This document shows positions 1-8,645 of a stretch of DNA of 11,662 nt, one piece after another. The position numbers were made by a program, and so were the translations under genes. Position 1 is the first letter of the stretch, and every line of letters begins with the position of its first letter. The notes beneath the pieces were generated by a model that did no database searches, had not been told where the DNA came from, and saw nothing but the letters and a program-made list of their open reading frames with translations. This DNA is from Chromera velia (Eukaryota; Sar; Chromeraceae), in assembly GCA_018398765.1 (NCBI GenBank), contig JAHBMJ010001102.1:23676-35337 (forward strand). Direction: 5' to 3'.

Positions 1-206
1 GAGAGAGAGAGAGAGCAGAGGTTGGAGAGGGGGGGTTGAGGAGATTGGAGGGGATGCGAAAGAGGAAAGACCTCAAAGCCCTGGGGAAGCTGGACGAACT
101 TGGTAACGAAAAACGTGTGTTCGGGTGCCCCTTCTTTCGTGTGCATGCGCACATGTGTATGTGTCTGTGTCTGTGTGAGTTCATGTGTGTGCGTGCGTGG
201 GTGCAG
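1..206. repeat. (GA)n tract and TG-rich sequence, probable intron
   Basis: Bases 1-15 are a (GA)n run followed by G-rich purine sequence. Bases about 139-206 are rich in TGTG/TGCG and end in GTGCAG, used here as the splice acceptor for the exon at 207. The stretch is therefore most likely the 3' part of an intron of the methylthiotransferase gene. No coding similarity is visible in it. Confidence 0.6.
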
Positions 207-3200
207 TGGGTCAGCTCGCTGCCTACGGTTACTCGTTGGTGGACTCCCTTGACGATGCCGACGTTGTCGTTCTGAATTCGTGCACAGTCAAGAACCCCTC
301 TCAGGACGCGTTCATGACTCTAGTGAAGAGGGCAGAGGGGCTACAGGTACCTGTTGTTGCTGCTGGGTGCGTCCCTCAGGCAGACAGGGCACTCCCGGGT
401 CTCGAGAATGTCTCTGTGATTGGCGTCACACAAATTGACCGTCAGTCAGTCAGGCAGACAGGCAGAAAGGCAACGAGACGGCGGTCAAACCAAGTGCATG
501 CGATTCAATCTCTCTGTCGATTTGTGTAAAGGACGGTTGGAGTGTCGATCGATAGATCCATTGCGGGACTGTTTCTTTTGAGGGGGTTGCGATTGTGGAT
601 CTCTCTTTTGTGGAAGGAAGATGAGGAAATGAGAAGGGGCAGCGGGGAGAAGCAGGAGGATCTGAAATGGGACCAAAGAACTGGGGGAACCAAAATCTGG
701 AGGCGTATTCCGACAGGAGGCCGTGGTTGACGGCTTCCAAGTATATGGTTAGGAACGATCGCGCTTACATGATGGGTACATGACAAGAGTCTGTCCGTTT
801 TCTCTTTCCCGGTTAGGTCAACATCCATAAAGAGCGATAGCTAGCGAGTGTCTGTTCACACTCCTTTTTCTGTTTCCTGCAGGAATTACGGAAGTTGTAG
901 AGGAAGCCCTCCGAGGAAACATTATTCGGTTGCTTGGGAAGAAAAAGTGGGTGATAAAAGAACATTCTTCCTTCCCCACGGAGTCTTCTTCCGAGTGCGT
1001 ACTGTTCGTTTTGGGGTTTGCTTGTCTTTGCTTGGCTTTGTTACCGAAAATACGGCCTGATACAGGTGAGATTGGTGCCCTGAGTTGAGCAGTGGCTGCA
1101 AATCTGGAAACCTTTTTTTTTTGTTCACCCAGTCTTTCTTACTGTGCCTCTGCTCATCGGCTTTCACAGCTTGTCTCTGCTTTCTTCATTGCGCTGTTTG
1201 CTTCTATGTCTTTTTCTTTGTGTGTTTATGGATGTGTGCAGACTGCCCTCATTGGACCTACCAAAAATTCGAAGAAACCCATTTGTTGAAAGTCAGTTGA
1301 CAACACAACAAGGGAGAGAGAGATGCGACACGTTGGGGTGTTCCTTAAAGTTTTTGTTCATGCGAACCACTGGATGAGGGGATGGGCAGTGAGAGAGCTC
1401 TTGAGGGCGGCAGGGAGGCAGGGTTCTGGAAGGTGACTCATGCATGATACTCCCATTTAATTTCTATCTACCTCACTTTTCCCCCCTTTCTGTTCACCTT
1501 CGTTGATTGACACGATGAATGCAGTCATTCCCCTGTCCACTGGATGTCTGGGGGCGTGCACATATTGCAAGACGAGGCACGCAAGGGGGAAATTGGGGTC
1601 CTATGCGTCGGGAGAAATTCTGAATCGAGTTCAGAGGGCAATCGCAGAAGGCGTGCAGCAGGTGGGTCTGCAAGTGAAAGAACGTTTACAGGCACATTGA
1701 GCAGGTCTGCTTCATGCGATACTTATTTGTTTGATCAAAGCATCCCCCCAAGTAGCCGGGCTGCAAGTGTAGGGATCCTGTGTCTGCATTTCCTTGTTTC
1801 CCTTTTTTTCCGTGCGACTGCGTCCGGCTGTCTGGGGAGTTCTGCAGTTGAGCGGAATGAAGGACGGTCTCTGTTTTCTTCGGGTATGCCCCTGCATGCC
1901 TTCATGAGAGTAATTTATCTGCATGCATAATTCTTGAGTATGTCTCTGTGTCTTCTCTCCTTGTACAGATCTGGCTGACGTCTGAAGACACAGGAGCTTA
2001 TGGTTTGGACATCGGCACGGACATTGTTGAATTGTTGGAGAAAGTTGTGGAGAGTCTGCCGCCACATGCAATGCTTCGCCTGGGTGGGTTGCGCTTTGCT
2101 TTTTGCTTGCTCTGTTTTCAACCCCTGCTTTTGTGCCCTCTCCTTTGCACAGTTTTCATGGGTACTGTGCCACACTTTACACGTGCACGTGTGCGTTTCT
2201 GCCACATGCACGCGTGCTGACTAAATGGAGTGAATTCAACGGCTGCACTTCAGACCTCTTCTAGGCACGAAGTTGCTCTTGCGTGCTCGAAGTGGGTGTA
2301 GAGGGAGAGCCGTAGGCGTCCCTCTTTCGACTTTTGGTGGTCATCTCTCTGTTGGTGTCTCTCTCTCTATTCTGTACAGTGTATCCTTTATACTTCTGAA
2401 AAGAAAAGTGTCGATTTTTATGTATCTCTTGCAGTTGCACTCCCCCACGGGATGGATCCTTTTCCCTCCCTACTCTTCCTTCATATTTTCTCTCCGCAGG
2501 GATGACCAACCCCCCTTACATGCTGAAGCATGCCGAGGCGCTGGCCCGGATCCTCCAACACGACCGCGTGTTTGAGTTCCTCCACGTCCCTGTGCAGTCA
2601 GGATCTGATCCTGTGCTGGATGCGATGGTAGGTCTGTTCGTCTGTCTGTTGGTTAGTTCGTTGTCTGTTCGTCTTTCTGTCCGTCGGTTGGTTGGTTGGT
2701 TGATTCACCGTCTTGCTGGTCAACAAAAAGAAGGAGGCTGGTTGTGTCATCCCTCTGAGTTGTTGGGTGCGTGTGTGTTGTGGGCTTGTGTTTTTGTTCG
2801 TCGCGTTTTGAATGAATCCGAAAAGATCCGATCTTCGCTTCTGGAGCATCTCCCCCTTTCCGGCCGATCCATTTGTGTTGCCTGGAATGTTACTTTTCCT
2901 TTCTCCCTCTCTCCCCCCCTCCTTGTCTCTCTGCACATATGTGTGTGTGCGTGTGTGTGAGTGGTGTCCATGCTTTGCAGAAGAGAGAGTACACTGTGGG
3001 AGACTTCGATCTTCTTGTAGGGACGCTGAGAAAGCACGGTAAGCGGGCTGGGTTCTCTCAGACAGAGAGAGAGGAATCGAGGGCAAGAGAGCAACTGGGC
3101 CTACGGAAGCTGTTTGGCAGTGATTGAAAGCACTCATGTGGGTCTAGAGAGAGAGAGAGAGAGAGAGAGAGAGTCTCTGTCTGTGCTCCTCCTGATTCTG

Positions 3201-4701
3201 ACCTCGTGCTTTCTGTGTGTCGTTCATGTCCCTCTTTCTCTGTTAAAGCCGACATGCGACAGGCGGATTGCCGCCTCCATAATTCAGCAGCGATCGTCGT
3301 CTTATTAATCGTCGTTCCATAGATTCATTCAATACCATGCATCGATCGTATTCCTTCTCTGAATACAGCCGGGGACGTGACAATTGCCACTGACATCATT
3401 TGTGGGTTTCCGGGGGAGACAGAGGAGGACCACAAGGCCTCACTTGAACTTATCGAACGCCATCGGTTCCCTGTAAGTCCTCATTGTGTGCAGACATTTA
3501 TTTTCATACATTTATTAATGAATATGAAAATAAGTGCATTCTGTATGAAAATAAATGCATGGTCGGTTCCCTGTAAGTCGTCATTGTGTGCATACATTTA
3601 TTTTCATACATTTTATTAATGAATATGCAAATAAATGATTCTGTATGAAATAAATGCATGATCGGTTCCCTGTAAGTCCTCATTGTGTGCAAACAAGCTG
3701 CGCTTCGGGACCGATGTATTGAACGAACGATGGTCCCTTTCCTTTCCCAGCTCTTGTAATCACTGTCATTGGTTGTTTTTCACACCCTGGCTTTGTTTCT
3801 GAATCCCTTCCTGCTGCCTGTCTGCATGCACATCCTTTGCATGTGTGTTCTGCGAATGCTGTGTGTGTTCTTTCCTTCCTGCAGATCTTAAACATTTCCC
3901 AGTTCTACGCACGGCCAGGAACGCCGGCCGCCTCGATGAAACGGGTCCACAGCAGGGAGGTGAAGAGGAGAAGCAGTCAGTTCTTTCTGGGGGGTGGGAA
4001 AGTCTAAAACGCCCTCGGCAGCAAGTGGTCTATTTATTCAAGGATGGGGGGGGATCAGAAGGATTGAAAAAATAATCATCTGATGAAAAAGCGATCGTAC
4101 AAAACAAGAACTGAAGAGGAGAAAACAAGAGATGAAAAAAATGTGATTGTAGACACACACCTCTCTATTCTTCCTTCTTTCGTGTCGTTCTGACGTCACA
4201 TTGCGTGTGTGTGCCGTGTCACTACAAGGGTGAGTCAAGGTTGGTGGAGTCTCTCCGAACTTGCGTGCGTGATTCCGTCCGTCTTCCTCTGTTCTGTTCC
4301 GGCTGTGAATGCTACAAGCCACCAATATCTTTGCGCGCTTCCTTTTTTCCTTTTGCCTTCCGTCCTTTCCGATCTCGCCCTTGCCTGATGGAAGGAAAAT
4401 AAGAGAGTCTGTCTCTGCCTTCGCTTGCAGGGGAGGTGACTCAGCTGTTTGAGTCGTACAGCACAAACGAGGGGAGGGTTGGAAAGGTCTACAAGGTCTG
4501 TCTGTGAATGACAGACAGAATGAGTGAGGGCAGGTCGTGGTTTGTTTCGCTCTCCTTCTTGAACGTCTGTATATACAATGGACCAGATTCTGTGTTTGAT
4601 CATATATATGTGCATTTGTGTGTTTTCGTCTGCATGTATGCGTTTGGTGTTTTGGGGTGTTTTGTTTTTCTTTCCCGTCCCCCCCCCCCTCTCCCCCCCC
4701 G

Positions 4702-4745
<44 letters not shown>

Positions 4746-5325
4746 CGTTCATTTCTGCACCTTGTTTGTGCTTCCATGCAGGTTTGGTTTTCAGAGACGT
4801 CCTCGAAGAGTCCCCACACAGTGGGACACACAAAGCAGTTTGTCAAGGTGTTGGTCGACAGGTCCGTTTGAGGTTTGAAATAAAAACGAAAGGGGAGCTT
4901 TTGGAAATGTCGCACTCTCCCTGGAACTGCAGCTAGAGAAGTACGGAGAAGTCCGCAAATGTGAAACAGGAAGATGAATGGTTCCTTGTCCTCTCTTTCT
5001 CCCATTTCCATGCATGGTCATGAAGTGAGACGATAGGTCCTGTCTACCTGAACTCGAGGGCGATTGCCTGTCTGCCTGTGTAGCTTGTCGACAGACTTGA
5101 CTCTTATCTGGGCACTGTCAGTTGTCTGAACGTGAATTTTATGATAAACTCTTATCCATGTTTTCATGAAAGGCAATCTGGCATATCTGTCGAAAAGCTT
5201 GTCTTTCTTTCGCCTTCAGGGACGACTCCTTGCTCGGCCAGTCCCGTCTCGTGAGGGTGGATGCCGTCTCGAAGTGGCATCTCTCTGCTCACGTGCTTCA
5301 AAAGCCAGAGGTGGGATCGTTATGA
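207..5325 (+). CDS. CDKAL1: CDKAL1-type threonylcarbamoyladenosine tRNA methylthiotransferase, 3' twelve exons
   Basis: Radical-SAM enzyme that adds a methylthio group to t6A37 of lysine tRNAs, giving ms2t6A (family knowledge). Exons I derive: 207-440, 883-946, 1242-1291, 1525-1661, 1969-2083, 2500-2627, 2981-3038, 3369-3472, 3885-3975, 4431-4495, 4782-4861, 5220-5325. All introns are GT...AG, phases agree at every junction, and the sum is about 410 residues ending in TGA at 5323. Visible in order: the MTTase N-terminal domain with Cys in NSCTVKNP and AAGCVPQ; the radical-SAM cluster motif [17 protein letters not shown] (three Cys at about residues 124, 128 and 131); [57 protein letters not shown]; and a C-terminal TRAM domain (about residues 340-405). 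The first visible exon begins inside a split Met codon, so the N-terminus with the first cluster Cys is upstream of the window. The protein stops right after TRAM, with no hydrophobic tail as in animal CDKAL1. No lesion is seen, so it is probably functional. Confidence 0.95.
3146..3173. repeat. (AG)14 microsatellite in intron
   Basis: Twenty-eight bases of uninterrupted AG repeat within the 330-bp intron between the exons at 2981-3038 and 3369-3472. Confidence 0.9.
3464..3690 (+). repeat. Tandem repeat of about 100 bp, 2.3 copies, that triplicates a splice donor
   Basis: Copies start at 3464, 3564 and 3663 (spacing 100 and 99 bp; the last is only about 28 bp). Each starts CGGTTCCCTGTAAGTC and continues with TCATTGTGTGC. 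The first copy contains the last nine bases of the exon 3369-3472 and its donor GTAAGT at 3473. The duplicates carry the same donor at 3573 and 3672. The body of the unit is AT-rich and holds an exact 11-bp inverted repeat (3498-3508 with 3523-3533) that could form a hairpin. Confidence 0.92.
4678..4744. repeat. C-rich tract followed by a 41-bp (TG)n microsatellite in intron
   Basis: Runs of C interrupted by T (4678-4700) lead into uninterrupted TG repeats at 4704-4744. The acceptor of the exon at 4782 follows 37 bp later, so the TG tract lies where a polypyrimidine tract would normally be. Confidence 0.9.
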
Positions 5326-6143
5326 CGGATATCGATTGAAAAAGTTGATAACAAGAAGTCTTTGAAGAAGAAAGAGAATTCAAAAAGATCTGGATGTAAA
5401 CCATCATGTCTACTAATAAAAAATAGTAACATAATTAGTTGGTTAATATTTAGCCTCAGGGATGCCCAACCCAAGTTGGCAGTTGGAACGCTAAGCTCCC
5501 CCTAGCCCCCCCTACTTCTATTGAAGTCACTTTACTTTGAATACTAGATAATTGATTATACAAGTTTAAAGCAAAAGCTTAAAAAACTAAAGAATTGATT
5601 GATTGGTGGCATATTATATCCTAGGCAAGGCATATGTATAGTGAAATTGGAGTGATTTCGTGTTGCCATTTGCTATGTGTGAATGAGTCAATGTACTAGG
5701 TTAACAAACCAATATTGCATGTTATGCCCTATGGTTGGCCAGAGCCTAAGTGGTGGCTCACCAACTTTAACCGCCTCAATTCAATTCATTCATATACCTC
5801 CCTAGGGTATGTCTTTTTTAATCGATCTTTTTACTAAATTATACTAAATGAAATGTTAATTTTGAATGTATATGATAATGATGATAGTAACGACTTAGCA
5901 GTACTTAGCGTAGTCGGCTCCTAAGGCATACTCATCCAGAGTTCACACCTTACAGAAGTTAATACTATTCACAACAACATGAAGAGACTTCCTCTTTCTT
6001 GTGTCTTTGTTCTGTTCGATCTATCTGTATCTGTATTATCATCTGTATCAATACAATTAATAATACAGATCCTAGGATCGACCGGCATGTATCACTTGAC
6101 TTAGTGACTGTCTTACACCTTACATACTGCCAGTTGCAACTCA
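5326..6143. other. AT-rich gene-free region, including a candidate copia LTR at its right end
   Basis: No convincing coding sequence on either strand. The composition changes from the GT/CT-rich host style to AT-rich at about 5400. The right end (to 6143) adjoins the polypurine tract of the copia remnant and should contain its 3' LTR, read on the minus strand. I could not fix the outer LTR edge because no second LTR copy is visible. The ten bases ACACCTTACA occur twice (5945-5954 and 6115-6124). Confidence 0.45.
5415..5420 (+). promoter_or_regulatory. Candidate polyadenylation signal AATAAA
   Basis: The hexamer lies 90 bp after the TGA of the methylthiotransferase gene and is the first clear AATAAA downstream. 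The sequence is already AT-rich here, so a chance match is possible. Confidence 0.3.
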
Positions 6144-6152
6144 CCCCCTCAA
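6144..6152 (-). other. Candidate polypurine tract of the copia remnant
   Basis: On the minus strand TTGAGGGGG lies about 20 bp after the stop codon of the RNase H frame (6170-6172) and is followed directly by TG, the usual first bases of an LTR. Position and composition match the plus-strand primer of LTR retrotransposons. There is no second LTR to prove the boundary. Confidence 0.5.
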
Positions 6153-6169
6153 GGCAGGCACTCTTATGC

Positions 6170-7831
6170 TTAAGTGTAAATCGATTCCCCGAAAAGAACA
6201 AGCTTGGTAAGACCATTTGCTGCCTGAATTGCTCGGGAGATCCAAACGACCCTGGCCTGAACTTGGCGGCATCTCTGAATACACCAATCCAGAATGTGTT
6301 GCATTCTTGTGTCTCTCTCTGCCACTCCCGATCGAATTTGATTGTATAACGAATCGCAATCGATCAAGAATTCGACAGGCATGTCTTTCTGAAGCGTTCG
6401 GGCAAAAGAGATCAGACGGGGCACTCGTTTCAGGCACTCTTGCCACCCAACCAACTCTGACGCTGTCGAGCTGCTCAGCTTGACTGTTGACCGCATGGAC
6501 CTCCAAGCAAACAGATTGAAAAGCTCATCCCCTGGCTTCCACCCCAAATCAACGAGCAGACCGATCCATGCATGTCTGCCTTCATACCTATCTTTCTCAT
6601 ATGACGAATGAACAAAGAAAACAAGTTTGAGAAGAGTGGAGCGAGAGAGGCAACGGAAGAAAAGACCTTCAGGATTCTTCTTTATTTCGTGCAGAATTCT
6701 GATCACAATGGCAAGGTGTCTTTTCGTTGGCTTCTTTCCATACCTTGCCAAAACATCATACCATACCCGACGGAAGGGAGAAAGACGCACCCCCCAACCC
6801 AGGCACCCAATGACGCTGCTGTAGACTTTCTCCAGCGACGGGTCTGTCTCCTCTCCTTCCTGAAGCTCAAGCTCTTTCTCTTTGCATGACGACGTTGCCC
6901 CAACGCCTGTCCGATGTATTTTGAATTCTCGAAACAGCTTTTCGGTATCCACCCCCTCTAAATACGAGGACATCGACACCCTGCACTGCCCCCTGTCCCC
7001 CTCAAAATCCATCCCTGCGTACTTGAATCAGTAGGCACCCATGTTGAGTCTGGACAGCTTTCCGAACTGCATCTCCCCCCAAAGATGCTTTACCAGTCCA
7101 TCTACCTGCCCAAAAGCAATCAAACTGAAAACGTCATCAATCCAATTGATAAGAACGTTCTTCTCTCTGTCAATCGCAATCCCTAACTTGACTCTCTTGT
7201 ACCCCACTTTCTCAATCGCCCTAACCCACTTGTCGTCGAAAAGTTTAGATGATACGGGCATGCCGCACAGTCCACGTATGACCTCTCTCACCTGCCCTGG
7301 CTGCAGGCTGCGTGCGTATACTGTGATTCTCTCCCACTTCTCTGCAGGCATGTCTGGGTAGGGACAGACATCAGGAATTGGTGGCATCCACTCAGGCATG
7401 CGGGCATACACCCTCTCTCTATTTGTGTCGTCTGACTGAAGGAAAGCGCCCTTCACGTCACCAACAAACATCTGAAGGCACAAAGCGAGGGCCCAGATAA
7501 TACAAAGAAAAATAAGGCTGGGAACAGGCGTACCGGTGTAGGTATCAAGCTTACGCTTGTCAAGATACCCTTTCCCGAACGCCCTCGCCTTTGCCTGCCT
7601 CTCCTTCTCTGGATTCTCTTTCGTCTTTCCATCTTTCTTTACCCCTGCCCCTTCCTTTTCTTTCCAAGTGAATCTTGCCCCCAGGTTGATCACTGTCAGC
7701 CTCTTTACCTTCGCCTCTTCCTTTTTCACTTCCTTCCCAAACACCTCTTGCCCACAGATATTCAAGAGCCACTCATCTCGCAGAGTGGTATCGAACTTTC
7801 CTGCTTTCACGTCTTCATGACATAATGAGAC
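6170..7831 (-). pseudogene. pol: Ty1/copia-type reverse transcriptase-RNase H remnant
   Basis: One minus-strand frame runs from about 7831 to the stop at 6170-6172, broken by a single in-frame TGA at 7028-7030. The first part resembles the copia reverse transcriptase: RDEW, KARAFGKGY, VGDVKGAFLQ (first catalytic Asp), RGLCGMP in place of the usual LYGLKQ, and WIDD for the YVDD box (7133-7144). The second part is the RT end and RNase H: ASELVG with the catalytic Glu, DCDSLYNQI with an Asp, and GLTKLV at the end. Two expected RNase H acidic residues are replaced: His in FFVHSSY (codon 6608-6610) and Asn in QAANGLTK (codon 6215-6217). No gag, protease or integrase precedes it; coding similarity stops where AT-rich sequence begins at about 7820. 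It is a 5'-truncated, inactive copy. The usual order RT then RNase H at the 3' end of pol marks it as copia rather than gypsy. Confidence 0.85.
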
Positions 7832-7998
7832 CTACTAGACTTTAACATCATTTCGGACTTTGAAATATAGGAATAACATAGGGTGTTCTATTGTATTTAA
7901 TCGTTGTTTATAAGCTTTTAAATTTAATAAACATTCTTTAAAATGTGATTCTTTTTTTAAAAAAAGATAAAACAAAGAATTGAAGCTAAGTGTATTAA
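7832..7998. other. AT-rich spacer without genes
   Basis: Short A and T runs and no coding signal. It lies between the truncated 5' edge of the copia remnant and the target-site duplication of the DNA element at 8008. No primer-binding site or LTR is recognisable. Confidence 0.5.
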
Positions 7999-8007
7999 TG
8001 TTAGATC
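7999..8007 (+). repeat. Left copy of 9-bp target-site duplication
   Basis: TGTTAGATC directly left of the element at 8008, identical to 8637-8645. Confidence 0.85.
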
Positions 8008-8636
8008 CTAGGCGATGCACAGTAGTAAAAAAAAAAAAAAATAGACCTTTCCAGATTTTTTTTTCTTTCTTTTTTTCTACGAAGGATTTCCTAGAGCACC
8101 TCTAGGAGCACTTAGAGGAGCACCTTTTAGAAGTACTTTTAAACTAACTTCCTCGCGAACTTATTAGTCAACTGAAAGTTTTAAACATCTTTCAACCCTA
8201 GTTTCAACCCTAGTTCTAGTTCTAGTTGTTATTGTACGTTTGTCTCTACCAAAAGGGGATTACACGGATGAAGGCGAGCGGGCGGGCAAAGAGAAAAGGG
8301 GGCTCTCTTTTGTTCTATGCAAAGAGTGATAAGAAGGATGGATGCATGGATGCAGACAGAAAAGCAGACAGAGGAGAAGTTCTTTGACTGACTCTTTGAT
8401 AATACCTAGGACGATATACATTTCAAAGCTCTAGTCGAAGCTAGTTTTAGTCAATCTTTTTAAGCGTCTACCAAGCTAAAAGTAAAACTGGGATCCTAGA
8501 TATGATTCAAACTCTAGTTGAAGCTAGTCATTTAACCTTTATTTTTTTTTATATATACAATAAAATTTTAAATTAAAAAAAAAAAAAAGAATAGACGTTT
8601 TCAGATTTTTTTTTTTTACCACTATGCGTTGCCTAG
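8008..8636. mobile_element. 629-bp non-autonomous DNA transposon, Mutator-like (MITE type)
   Basis: The left end begins CTAGGCGATGCACAGTAGTA and the right end, read inward on the minus strand, begins CTAGGCAACGCATAGTGGTA: 16 of 20 bases match, followed by A runs on both. The element is flanked by the exact 9-bp direct repeat TGTTAGATC at 7999-8007 and 8637-8645. A 9-bp duplication is typical of Mutator-like elements. No open frame of transposase size is present, so it would need a transposase in trans. Inside are three AGCACYT units (about 8092-8125), a TTTCAACCCTAG doublet (about 8190-8213) and a roughly 30-bp imperfect direct repeat (8422-8456 and 8506-8535). Family assignment rests on TSD length only. 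Confidence 0.82.
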
Positions 8637-8645
8637 TGTTAGATC
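8637..8645 (+). repeat. Right copy of 9-bp target-site duplication
   Basis: TGTTAGATC directly right of the element ending at 8636, identical to 7999-8007. Confidence 0.85.

Noticed and set aside
2598-3137. 179-codon open frame on the minus strand
   Set aside because: It is antisense to two well-supported exons and an intron. Its composition is Arg/Thr/Gln-rich from tetranucleotide repeats, with no recognisable domain.
3464-3690. CRISPR-like array
   Set aside because: The units are contiguous near-identical tandem copies of about 100 bp without unique spacers, within an intron of a eukaryotic gene.
4235-5011. 258-codon open frame on the minus strand
   Set aside because: It lies opposite exons and introns of the methylthiotransferase gene and contains a (TH)n run from the TG microsatellite. 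It has no family motif, so it is a shadow of low-complexity sequence.
5980-6143. A complete 164-bp LTR bounded by TG...CA
   Set aside because: The outer edge chosen would be arbitrary. There is no second LTR and no target duplication to confirm it, so only the inner edge at 6143/6144 is reported.
8000-8645. hAT element with 8-bp duplication
   Set aside because: GTTAGATC (8 bp) is repeated, but the match extends one base further to TGTTAGATC, and only the 9-bp reading makes both element ends start with CTAGGC.
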